From NCBI GenBank assembly GCA_004352715.1, contig SCFE01000036.1, forward strand, positions 240,810 through 304,809: 64,000 nucleotides of DNA. The letters run 5' to 3'. The first letter of the stretch is position 1. The number at the start of each line of letters is the position of its first letter. This document shows, in pieces, positions 36,101 to 43,520 of this stretch. The position numbers and the translations under genes are program-made. This stretch comes from Hofstenia miamia. Lineage: Eukaryota; Xenacoelomorpha; Acoela. The notes beneath the pieces are model-generated. The model did not search any database. It saw only the letters and a program-made list of their open reading frames with translations, and was not told the origin of the DNA.

Positions 36101-39100
36101 AAGAAAATGAAATATAAAAAAATTTCAAATTGAGGAAAATGTGATTGTCAGCGCAGTATATTCATGTACAAATGTGAGAAACTTCAACTTTTGTCAAATT
36201 TCGGTGAAATAGGCACATTGGTTTTCCGAGGACTCTTCTGATATGAGTAACATCTTCTTGACATTGATGCTGCTCTTTGCTCTGTCTGTGTGACAGTGAG
36301 AATAAACCCACATTCTATGGTAGCATCCTTAACAGATCGCTTAGTTCTTGGAAAAGCAAGCCTATTTGAGACAAAAGGATGGGCAAGTTTGAACAACAAG
36401 TTCTTCAAGAACATTTTTTTTAACATTGACATCCATTTGCGGATCAAGATGAAGGTAAAGATGGTAAAGAAATTATGTATGCAAATTTCACGCCCAGTAC
36501 CAAAAATGGTTTGCATAAGAACATAACAACGTCATAAGCCAAATTTCGATGAATTCCTTGTCCATTTTGTCAACCTCCATAAATATAAGCATTGAGAATA
36601 TATCCTGTACTTTCTTCACAAACCCAAAAAGTTTATAGACCATACTTTCGTGGTTTTGACCGCATGTATGTGTTTATCAATTGTAAGAATATCATCAGGT
36701 ATATAAAATCTGCATAAATTCAGCACAAATATATCCTAAACTTCCCTTCCCTAACGGGTGCATATTTGTCTGTTTCTTACTGCTTGTAAGAAAAAGTCTT
36801 CAGCAATTGAAATATCATTATCTTCATCAGTAACATTGTTATCTACTGGATCTGTAACAGAACCAACAGTAAATTTATTGACTTCATCACTATCAGAATC
36901 ACTTTGTCATTGTGTCTCAGTTTCCATCAAAATTCCACGTATAGCACACACATTCAGATAGCAAAGGCGTCTTAAGCTCATATCAAACCTCAAAAAAGCT
37001 AAGAAATGTAAACCACTTAATTTAAATGAAATTAGAGACTAAATATAAGTGACTACAATTTGTAGTCACAATTACGTCCAAGATGCTGGGTCAATTATAA
37101 CATGTGTTATGTGAAGTGAATGTAAGAGGACAATTTTAAGGTGTTTACATAGCAATAATCTAGGTATGTTGCAATTTTCAGACTTGTTTGACCTAATTCA
37201 CTAAAACTCCAAACATGGATGAAGTGAATGACCACAAATTGTAGTCATAAATACTGATAAGGGTTAAAATAGATTTTCGGCACTGTTGTATGTAGCCATT
37301 GACTACTAAATATTTATTTGCCTACAAAATCCTATTACCATTAGTTTGATGAAATGTGTATCTGCTCGTTCCCTAGTGCAAAATGGAGTTTTGGAAGCTA
37401 AGAAAAGAGTCATTAGCTCTTCGGATAATCAAATTTATAAACAAAACTAACACAGTGCTTAGTGTCTTGCACTCTGTTTCATAAAACTCCATCCATTTGG
37501 CTGCGTCAATAACATTGTCTAATCTCGAGCAAAAATGTTTTTAAGTACTAGAATGAATTACGAAATATTAAATTTTTTTTTGAGCGATTTGGTCAACAGT
37601 TTTATTTTAAATTTTTCAATTGTAATAATTGTGCATACCTCACTACATTTTTGTCATAATCTGAATGAGAATGAAATGCATGTTCATAATTTGGAAAAAC
37701 AAAACATGTTTCTGTTTGTTGAAAGGGTTTTTCGCGTCATTGAAATAAGATAAACTTTTTATGTATTATGTGGTTATATCTATTTGATAAACTAAAATTT
37801 TACGCGGGGGCGAAATTTTATTCAATGGTGCTATTTGTGTTAATTTCAGTCTGAAACTTGTTGGAAAATTTGAATTCAATGCGTGGTGGACATCATATTA
37901 CTGCCTCACAATTGCTCCTGGTTCGGCCTGAAACTGCATCTAAATAGATAAGTTGTAATGTGCGGGTATCCTGTCTGAGTATACGCCTGAAATTCTATAA
38001 GCTTATTGTCTATTCCGTATAACTGTATAGGTTTTACCGATTTATCTAAGAATGATAAGCTACAGGTTTTAAAACGTGTATATTCGACTTGCCACAATAT
38101 TCTGTTCATTTACACTTTATATAAAATCGAAATGAATCGTAAATATATATATATATATTCATTTCTTCATGTTTGTCGTTATCATCTTGAATTACGTTGC
38201 TTAAGCGTTCTGCTAAGTTGTTTATTGCTTGTTCGAGACCAGTGATATCTCGATTTTGTTCAGCTATACGCGTGCCTTCAGACATTGGAAGAGTTTGATT
38301 TCAACCGATTAATAACCAATTGAGAGACTAAAAGGTTTTTCTCTTACCACGTGACAATTTAAATTAGCCATGAACAGCACTTAGTTTTCCTATGACTTTA
38401 CAAATTTAACTGCCGTAAGAAGTGCAGAGCAAATGAAAAAAACAATAATAAGTTTTTTTTTGGTTTTGAAATGGCATCCGCAAAGTTTTGGTGTATCAAA
38501 ATTCATCTAACTGATATTTTTAACCTATTACAAAATATTTATAGATTAAGCAACTTGGGGTATACAAGCTTGTATCGTAAACAGGCTAAATATAGAGGTT
38601 TACAATCCGTAAAAACTGCAATAAATAACATTATCATATCTTTTTGATACATTTGTAATTTTATCACATTTTCTGAAAAACACATAACTGTAGAAAACTA
38701 AATTGCGATTCCGTATCTTTGAGCATTTCGAAACAATGTACTCCTGCATTATCACTAGTATCTGTGAAGTTATTTAGGTGATCTGATATCTTTTCTGAGT
38801 ACAAAATAGTCTTTAGGCAAAAGTAGATAGAAAGCTTGAACAGTTAAGAAATTTCGATATTCCATATCCTCTTTATCGGTGATTGATTGCTTTGTGTGCC
38901 CCAAGGCCCTATTAACGATCACGAATGGGTTATATGACCAAGCCTACTTGTCTTTTGTTTGATGTTCAATCGAAATATTGCCAATAAGGTATCTCCTATG
39001 TATGCTATAAATGTTTGCTTTTCAATTATACTACTTTCGACCTAATCGCGCTTTTTTAGGATATCGAAACTAAAGAGCCCGAAAACATTACACTAGAGGT

Positions 39101-41644
39101 TTCTACACAAAACACTCCTGAATTAATGCAAAAGCCAGTAAGTTTCGATATGCTTGAATATTTATGTCATTGAGCGTTTTTTAATTGTTTTTATCAAAAT
39201 TGAAGTTTTCACTTGAATATTGTTTTGTTTCAAGCGCTTGATTCTTGAATGACTAAAATTGTTATTTTGGCAACTATATAGCTTAGAAAATATTATTGCA
39301 TATAGTTTTATATAATTATATCATGACAGTATGAGATATCAGTCTATATCCGCAAAAACGAATTCAGTAAAAAGTAGTGTCCGATTTTGTATAGCAATCT
39401 TACTTGAGAGTATTTCTCTGGTAAGAACTCAATTTATAAATTCTGTGATAGCATAAACTAGTGTGTCGTTCATTTATTCTTAAATGTGAATTTCCAGCGT
39501 GGTATCCCGATTGAACATCTATGGATTTTTCGTGTGGGGAGTGTTAAGAGGCCTTCTTTACCTCGTACACCAGCGGAACTCCACAATGTGACTGAACTAA
39601 ATGAGAACAATTGGTATTGAGATGTCGTTATCCGACATAAAATCTGTATCGAGAATAATCGCAACCATTTGGCAATACGTTTTGAAATTTTACGATATTA
39701 TCAGGGATATAAGAGAAAAGATGTGAGAGAATTGAAAGCACTCACATATATATTATGTACCAAAAATTGGTCAATAAGGAGTGAAAGAGCCCAAGTATTT
39801 GCTAATAAATTGGGCATAGCTTTCAACAGTAGAATCAGTTGGCTTCGCATGTGAAATAATAATATTGGAGAAAGTCCTCTACATGAACGTATTACTTTTC
39901 ATATAATTAGCACAACTAATTTTGGAAAAACTTCCTCCACATCAGATGCACGCTTGCAAACAACTCAAAGGTGGAATTCATTCCTAGATGTTAGTGATTT
40001 ATTGTAATAGCTTGTTTAGATCTCTCAAAATAATTTGACTCTATTAAGCATTAGATTGATATGAGATAATTCATAAATCTATGTTTGTTTCAAGACAATT
40101 CTTATCCACTATTTAACTATTTAAATATATTAGAATTATATAAATGCATTCATTATCTTGCAAAAATGTAGATCCTGAATAAAGTTTAGGTAATTTTGCA
40201 GCCTATTTTGTTAAATAAATCAGTGTAATTGTAAACATTAAATAGAGTATTAATTATCATGTCTTAACTCTCAAGATACAATGGTAATTTAGCACCTTTA
40301 ATACAAAAAGGGTGATCATTTTGATCACTTCGTGATTATAATCAGTATCTTACCAATAATCAATATATTTTGACTAATTCTGACTTAAGTCAATATTTGT
40401 ACATTTTATGTTAAGATTTTGCTCATTAGATACATTTCTTAAAGCAGATAAAATTTCAATAAACACAGCAGACAAAGCAAATATAACGCCTGACAACTGA
40501 AATGACATCTTGAATTCATCACGTGATGTTTTTGGGTTTCACTATGGCTTTATCTGACTTGCTGTACTTAAATCAGATGTTTCATTGTAACTGACTGAAG
40601 GATGAGTCACCAACCTCTCATCTATTCATTATCAGCAGTATGAATGTATAACAACAAATTCAGTTTGATTGCTTCAGGGGTTTGACCCCGCGTGATTTTT
40701 TCAGTGTATTGATCACCTTTGCTTATCAGCTTAGCACTTCAATCTGAAATGGCTACTGCAGCAATCAATAATGCAGACGAGCTATGTTTAGGAATGAGTG
40801 ACCTCACTGCCCTCTAAATAGTAGGCCAAATATTATCAACAAAATTGGGACCTTTTCACAGACCGATACAAAGTAAAATTGATAGAGACCTAGTCAATGG
40901 TTATGCTGAATATTTCATAATTGAACTCAAATTGTATCTACTGAGATGTCAAATGAATATAGCATTCGGGTGTTTTGAGAAAATCCCGTTTGCAACATTT
41001 GTTGTAGACAGATATTCAGCAATTGGAGTGCTCTCTGAAATGGAAATAGCCTTTTAACATTTTACAAAAATATATTTGGCGTTGCAAAATATTCGTACAT
41101 TTGTCATAGTTGTAAATCGGGTCAAAATGATGAGATATTCTAAATCGGGTTGAAGAAAATAATTTTCCGTTAATATTTAAAAGTAGATCATATTTAATTT
41201 AAAATGCATATACTTGTAAATTATATTTCCTTAATTTAAACGTTGTTTAGAATATAATTATTACAAATTATACTGTTGTTATGTGTCTGATTAGTTATTT
41301 ACTATTTCAATTCAGTACAAATTCCCAAGTATTGCAGAAGATGATGATGGCCTAAAATCAATATTTTATCATGTGATGTAAATTTAGCTTTAGAAAACTT
41401 TTGGAACCAACTAAACAATCATATTGTATATAAAGTTTCATTAGAGACTAACAGCTGGATTAAAAAAAACATTTCTATATAGCTAATATTGCGAGATTCC
41501 CTGTTTTATAAAAGCTTATTGCGATGTCAATTTTTCCAGCTCAAACATCAAGGGCGCAGTCAGAACGTGTTATATCTCCATGTGGACCGAAGCTCAACGA
41601 CGCGATCATCTTTCAAACAGAAACACTTGAGTCCATTGAATTAA
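17443..41644 (+). CDS. candidate split host gene, eight short exons (3' part)
   Basis: Eight exons are predicted at 17,443-17,487, 17,528-17,574, 27,952-28,024, 28,411-28,432, 30,427-30,472, 32,332-32,414, 39,060-39,137 and 41,540-41,644. Each has an AG acceptor and a GT donor (one GC), and the codon phase carries over correctly at all seven junctions with no internal stop. The joined protein is charged. It has a short hydrophobic start, a basic segment (KFKTPRFLKSLFNIKKK), an acidic and proline-containing linker, a basic proline-rich segment (KRGISPRKRRPPTKKV) and an acidic stretch near the end. A basic FxTPxFLK-type segment recalls membrane- or actin-regulatory tails such as that of adducin, and the RKRRPPT segment recalls CARMIL-like regions. 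Both comparisons are weak. The 5' exons lie outside or were missed. Introns hold most of the transposons of this region. Confidence 0.5.
17528..17574 (+). CDS. predicted exon 2 of the plus-strand gene
   Basis: It is separated from the preceding exon by a 40-bp GT-AG intron. In the phase required on both sides it reads QERRLFHEITSFESQ and leaves one base, which forms an Asp codon with the next exon. Donor is GTATCG. Confidence 0.4.
17731..17962. repeat. TA microsatellite with 175-N gap
   Basis: TA repeats border both sides of the gap at 17,756-17,930, so the unsequenced part is probably more of the same repeat. Confidence 0.85.
17963..18815. other. intronic sequence, nothing recognised
   Basis: AT-rich sequence. 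The longest open stretch (18,342-18,587) lacks recognisable homology or splice context. Confidence 0.3.
18816..19022. repeat. TA microsatellite with 173-N gap
   Basis: TA repeats border the gap at 18,840-19,012 on both sides. Confidence 0.85.
19041..19495 (+). mobile_element. LINE-like 3' end with a 180-bp duplication and ATT tail
   Basis: Two diverged copies of one segment (about 19,041-19,155 and 19,220-19,340) lie in tandem with a period near 180 bp. The unit ends in gctaaataaagtc (AATAAA at 19,465) followed by ATT repeats at 19,478, a typical LINE 3' terminus. The sequence is more GC-rich than its surroundings. One frame of the second copy is open for about 60 codons. The clade is not assigned. 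Confidence 0.5.
19496..20070 (-). mobile_element. R4/Dong-like LINE, copy A (partial, joined by one N)
   Basis: On the minus strand 20,052-19,761 encodes the end of a reverse transcriptase (GYKYLGVIEKDRTDHEEMK and TWAIPVLTYS), a thumb region I associate with the R4/NeSL-type LINE group. A single N at 19,760 joins it to the extreme C-terminus (VVVGALGAVSKKHKRYLEEL). Several hundred bases that should lie between are missing, so the N hides a real gap. The element's 5' side abuts a TTA repeat (20,071-20,116). Confidence 0.7.
20071..20116. repeat. TTA repeat between LINE fragments
   Basis: About fifteen TTA units directly abut the truncated 5' side of the minus-strand element. Confidence 0.85.
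20117..20365 (+). mobile_element. LINE-like 3' end with AATAAA and TTA tail
   Basis: AT-rich sequence ending in gcaataaatttgctttgact (AATAAA at 20,333) and then TTA repeats. The design resembles 19,461-19,492 and 21,594-21,620. I infer a 3' UTR of another LINE family. Confidence 0.45.
20366..20715 (-). mobile_element. R4/Dong-like LINE, copy B, 3' end
   Basis: It carries the same C-terminal coding block and 3' UTR as copy A (the shared block with agctcggggaactcacc), with several substitutions. It is cut by a single N at 20,716. Confidence 0.7.
20717..21388 (-). mobile_element. R4/Dong-like LINE, copy C, C-terminal half of pol
   Basis: Read on the minus strand, this copy encodes a CCHC-type cluster (CRPCKKEEETVDHLIAGC, about 21,265-21,210), then PDIVVVDKEKRLGTVIDIAV (about 21,015-20,955), then the terminal VVVGALGAV block. 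PD followed by D-x-A-x-P after a CCHC finger is the layout of the restriction-like endonuclease of R2/R4-type LINEs. The frame is open across the whole segment. Its upstream edge abuts an ATT repeat, and its first about 55 bases resemble the reverse-transcriptase thumb segment of copy A, suggesting an internal deletion. Confidence 0.7.
21389..21443. repeat. ATT repeat
   Basis: ATT units, slightly interrupted, abut the 5' side of copy C. Confidence 0.85.
21444..21620 (+). mobile_element. LINE-like 3' end with AATAAA and ATT tail
   Basis: The stretch ends agcaataaatttggattaaa (AATAAA at 21,594) followed by ATT repeats at 21,612. It is the third such terminus in this cluster. Confidence 0.4.
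21621..24240. other. long intronic or intergenic stretch
   Basis: No coding or repeat structure recognised apart from a TA repeat at about 24,086-24,118. CpG content is ordinary for the window. Confidence 0.35.
24241..25424. mobile_element. foldback-like element with about 0.3-kb inverted repeats
   Basis: The left arm (24,241-24,568) matches the reverse complement of the right arm (25,141-25,424) with moderate divergence. The outer half of each arm consists of degenerate tandem units of about 22-28 bp built on acgcattcaaattaaaacat. The inner half is unique sequence (for example ttattttccatgcagtaaat) shared by both arms. The roughly 570-bp centre has no intact ORF. A long inverted repeat with subterminal tandem units is typical of foldback and some other DNA-transposon MITEs. 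I could not identify target duplications or a superfamily. Confidence 0.75.
25440..26050 (-). pseudogene. CR1/L2-type LINE 3' end remnant
   Basis: The minus-strand frame at 25,999-25,772 contains LRRLWQIRNYLTEETGRRLA and HAFVITHLDSYN. These match the conserved post-reverse-transcriptase region of CR1/L2-group LINEs, where a line such as VHAFVTSRLDYCNSLL is usual. A later frame (25,661-25,470) retains an FNIWNSLA block near the protein end. Stops and a frame change separate them. No catalytic domain remains. Confidence 0.7.
26311..27591 (+). mobile_element. mariner-family DNA transposon, degenerate
   Basis: Terminal inverted repeats of 27 bp flank the element: 26,311-26,337 and the complement of 27,565-27,591, sharing gagcggttttt and a GGG start. 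TA flanks both ends (26,309-26,310 and 27,592-27,593), the expected target duplication. The 1,281-bp length is typical of mariner elements. The left end is inserted at the edge of a TA repeat. Confidence 0.9.
26421..27462 (+). pseudogene. mariner transposase, frameshifted
   Basis: The ATG at 26,421 opens the DNA-binding region (QQRVQFVQLYYENQRSVKNF) and ends at a TGA at 26,595. Homology continues in other frames. The first catalytic Asp is in FSDEAHFWLNG (codon 26,894), the second at codon 27,171 in QDRATCH, and the third Asp at codon 27,282. Thirty-six residues lie between the last two, close to the DD37D (maT-like) spacing. In-frame stops at 27,235 and 27,276 and other lesions make it inactive. 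Confidence 0.8.
27952..28024 (+). CDS. predicted exon 3, basic segment
   Basis: Acceptor is a strong T-run ending in TAG, donor GTATTT. The only open frame reads ETRKSKKFKTPRFLKSLF followed by more lysines. Charge and codon pattern stand out from the surrounding intron. Confidence 0.55.
28411..28432 (+). CDS. predicted 22-bp microexon with GC donor
   Basis: Acceptor tcgtttttag, donor GCAAGT preceded by AG, the standard form of GC-AG introns. It reads SKSKEEQ in the phase required by the exons on both sides. Confidence 0.4.
28433..28786. other. intronic sequence, nothing recognised
   Basis: AT-rich sequence with no coding signal. Confidence 0.3.
28787..29053. repeat. TA microsatellite with 238-N gap
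   Basis: TA repeats run into the gap at 28,816-29,053. The gap ends inside the left terminus of the following Tc1-like element. Confidence 0.8.
29054..30210 (+). mobile_element. Tc1-like DD34E transposon, left end in gap
   Basis: The right terminus tgtcgcgtag (30,201-30,210) is followed by TA repeats. Its complement begins ctacgcgac, and the sequence directly after the gap begins cgcgat, so the left inverted repeat is mostly lost in the N run. The element lies between TA microsatellites, fitting TA target choice. Confidence 0.75.
29082..30081 (+). pseudogene. Tc1-like transposase, inactivated
   Basis: The first 206 codons are open and carry paired helix-turn-helix regions (about residues 10-110) and the first catalytic Asp in FITDECLFYL (codon 29,541). 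A stop at 29,700 and a frame change follow. The second Asp is at codon 29,788 in QQDGATPHT. The residue 35 positions later, which should be the catalytic Glu before NMW, is a TAA stop (29,893). The 34-residue spacing identifies the DD34E group. The C-terminal tail remains open to 30,081. Confidence 0.85.
30427..30472 (+). CDS. predicted exon 5, proline-containing linker
   Basis: Acceptor attcatttttag, donor GTATTG. Phase 0 at the start and one base left at the end. It reads INDTPTLTDIPVLPE. Confidence 0.4.
30473..31927. other. intronic stretch, nothing recognised
   Basis: AT-rich. The longest frame (31,325-31,591) has no recognisable similarity. Confidence 0.3.
31928..32092. mobile_element. 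short GGCGTA-ended repeat, MITE-like
   Basis: The left end aggcgtacccagg is followed by a G-run. The right end is a C-run followed by tatggctacgccac, whose complement again starts GGCGTAGCC. The inverted ends and G/C runs in an AT-rich context suggest a short non-autonomous element. I recall similar ggctacgccac termini in other animal genomes. Confidence 0.4.
32332..32414 (+). CDS. predicted exon 6, basic proline-rich segment
   Basis: Acceptor gatatttttag, donor GTACAT preceded by CAG. Two of the three frames stop. The open one reads EQISLSVAHYKRGISPRKRR and then PPTKKVQ, ending in phase 0. Confidence 0.5.
32860..34240 (-). pseudogene. repetitive zinc-finger ORF of unnamed transposon family
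   Basis: Minus-strand fragments in order are FCYVCGEYIKPR (about 34,210), FSNVFSQLDDMRFCNDIACL (33,625), a segment near 33,490-33,420 ending ITPVSKCC, then PLHIKPGLVKQFVTAHDKES (33,185) and SHSTRRYFHLK (about 32,895). I recall this set of motifs, in this order, from a highly repeated hypothetical protein of many invertebrate genomes. Its function is unknown to me. Frames change between blocks and stops are present, so this is a relic. Confidence 0.6.
34241..35974. other. intronic stretch, nothing recognised
   Basis: A 72-codon minus frame at 34,731-34,513 is open but matches no family I know. Confidence 0.3.
35975..37263 (-). mobile_element. piggyBac-family transposon, degenerate
   Basis: The termini are CCCTTATCAGTA (35,975-35,986) and its exact complement at 37,252-37,263. 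The right flank is TTAA (37,264-37,267). The left flank is TCAA (35,971-35,974), a one-base decay of the TTAA target duplication typical of piggyBac. A 10-bp inverted repeat, GTGACTACAA/TTGTAGTCAC, lies near the right end at 37,049-37,069, and related GACTACAA sequences recur near both ends. Confidence 0.85.
36184..36981 (-). pseudogene. piggyBac transposase remnant
   Basis: The ATG at 36,981 begins MSLRRLCYLNVCAIRG and leads, after a stop, to an acidic SDSDSDEVN segment like piggyBac N-termini. A later frame (36,516-36,184) contains FGTGREICIHNFFT, which matches the conserved TGRNVTLDNFFTS region of piggyBac transposases. The catalytic Asp set is not complete, and much of the core is missing from the 1.3-kb element. 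Confidence 0.7.
37268..38120. other. intronic stretch, nothing recognised
   Basis: Open frames here (37,535-37,753 plus; 38,109-37,906 minus) have no recognisable similarity. Confidence 0.3.
38137..38298 (-). CDS. short coding-like frame, possible gag start or exon
   Basis: From an ATG near 38,282 the minus strand reads MSEGTRIAEQNRDITGLEQA followed by about 20 charged helical residues, then enters a TA repeat. Composition resembles a coiled-coil N-terminus, as in retrotransposon Gag proteins. No further domain follows. Confidence 0.3.
38299..39059. other. intronic stretch, nothing recognised
   Basis: AT-rich sequence without coding signals. Confidence 0.3.
39060..39137 (+). CDS. predicted exon 7, acidic segment
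   Basis: Strong acceptor cgcttttttag and consensus donor GTAAGT. Exactly 26 codons in phase 0-0, reading DIETKEPENITLEVSTQN and so on. This is the best single exon call on the plus strand. Confidence 0.6.
39138..41539. other. intronic stretch with a small palindrome
   Basis: A perfect inverted repeat, GTGATCA-ttt-TGATCAC, lies at 40,312-40,328. Open frames at 39,669-39,854 and 40,845-41,057 match nothing I know. Confidence 0.3.
41540..41644 (+). CDS. predicted terminal exon of the plus-strand gene
   Basis: Acceptor caatttttccag. In phase 0, which matches the preceding exon, it encodes 34 Ser/Arg-rich residues ending KHLSPLN and a TAA stop. A second frame from the same acceptor stays open to 41,745 and would need an extra upstream exon, so the terminal frame is uncertain. 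Confidence 0.35.
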   Translation, partial: LKHQGRSQNVLYLHVDRSSTTRSSFKQKHLSPLN

Positions 41645-42130
41645 TGTATTTTGCAAATAATAATACAAATGCCCCAACGTTTTTCTTTTCAACTTGGCCT
41701 TTTGTTTTACCTTGCCCCGTAGCATTCACGCAACCTTTAGTCTAATAATCAGTGTTACTAAAGCCGAACAAAACACTAAAAAACCGAAATTGTATGGAAA
41801 ATAATTAAGTCAATATAAAATTGAGATCTTGGAATTGTTCAATGCAATCTGATAACTCACATGGAAAAATTAACATCAGATTATTCATCTGGCCAAGTGA
41901 AAAAAGGTTTTTGTGGAAAACGCATTTTTGTTAAACTTGTTTAATCCATAAACTATATATTATTCAATATTATATATGAGGAACAAAAGTACCCCCAAAT
42001 CGTGCCCACATAGTAAAAAGTAAAACCGCTCTGTTAAGTATGTCGAATAGTTAGAATTTTGTAAGGCATATATGTATTTAAAGTAAGATATCTTAGTTAA
42101 AAATATAAATTTACTCTATTTGAGAAATAC

Positions 42131-42679
42131 AGTATCGCCCCGAAAGTTTTATCCCATGTATATTTTGCCTATTTTGAAGTTTCTTTCGGGCCACACTATA
42201 TATATTTATTTCATTTTTTAAATTTCTTATATGCTTATAAATGGTTTTCAGTTCTTTACTATTAATTCATGAAAAGTAATTGTTTTAATGGACCATTCTT
42301 CCCCATCCACCTTATTCCCCCGACATAGGTCCTGCTGACGTTCAACTGTTCCATCCGATGAAGGATTCAATAAGAAACAAAGAATACAGCCGTCAAGAAG
42401 AAATGGTAAACGATTTGAATCAGTGGTTTGCCGCTAAACCAAATGATTTTTTTTCGAAAGCCGTCCAATTTCTTACGGAACGGTAGCAAAGTTTTTTCAA
42501 CGTTTCTGGGGCCTATTTCAGTCACTTACGGCAAACTGACTAATTGAGGGGCTTGTTTGTAGAACATGTTTTATCATGTTATACTGTTTCAGGAATAAAA
42601 ATGATTAAAAAAACTGTTCGTTTTCAATATCATACTTAATTAGGCAAAATATACATCGGAAAAAGTTTCGAGCGATACT
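42131..42679 (+). mobile_element. internally deleted mariner with transposase C-terminus
   Basis: The ends match as inverted repeats: agtatcgccccgaaag and onward at 42,131-42,172, and the complement of 42,641-42,679. The repeats share tatattttgcct about 30 bp in. Inside, 42,330-42,485 reads VQLFHPMKDSIRNKEYSRQE and then LNQWFAAKP, the usual C-terminal end of mariner transposases. A second inverted copy of the outer end, ctttcgggccacact, lies at 42,183-42,197, so two termini are nested. Confidence 0.65.
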
Positions 42680-42899
42680 ACATGTATATTAATGTTGTGA
42701 GATTATTATCTATTATTCTGTAAGTGTTTCATGTTTTAGTTTCTTCCCGCTGATCTTTCTTCTAGCCTCAAAGATGTCTTGCAACAAAGATTTTAGATTT
42801 AATTCATTTAATTTTTAATTGGGAATCGACATATTTTTGTATTTGATTGCATATCTTTTTATTATTTTCTAGTTTTGTAATGTCTTATTCATACGTTGT

Positions 42900-43520
42900 T
42901 ATTTTAAAAATCTTTTCTTTGGCAATTGCTGATGCTTTCGATTTACAGCAAAATCTCACTCCAGTATAAAAAACAAAATTATTTTCCGTTTTAAAAACCA
43001 TTAAAACCACTTTTATCTTTAAATGAATTTTAACTTTTGAAATACCGAGCTTTTCTAAAGTATCCGTGAATTTTGTTTACATTTTTACCCAAGTTTAATA
43101 ACTTTTTTATTTTATTTGTGGTTAAATAACAATAGTATTTATTCGGAATTACAAAAGCAAAATATGGCTTCATTTTCAGTTCGTTTCGCATGATTCTCCA
43201 GGTACTGGTTTGAGAAATACCACACTTACTGGAAACATTACTGGTAGTCGGAGGAATTCCACAGTCTTTGAGGGAATCAATTGCTTCCTAAACCATAAAA
43301 GTGTTATCATCAGTGAAAGCATCTGCCAGATTTTAGTAATGGTTTGACTGTTCCATGAAGTGTAAATTTATTTATGATATCTCTCACTGTTGAAGGACGT
43401 TTTCTCTTGTCCTTGATGTCATGGCGTGTACAAAATTGCGATATAGCTGCTGTCACTGACTTTCCATTCTCAAGGTATAATTCTATCAACTCAACCTTTG
43501 TAGACTCCTCCATTATTGTA
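42900..43520 (-). pseudogene. mariner transposase N-terminus remnant
   Basis: The ATG at 43,513 begins EESTKVELIELYLENGKSVT, a first helix-turn-helix of mariner type. It continues, after a stop, into SNVSSKCGISQTSTWRIM near 43,240-43,185, the second helix-turn-helix with its usual GISQTSVWRI core. No catalytic domain is readable beyond it. Confidence 0.65.
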
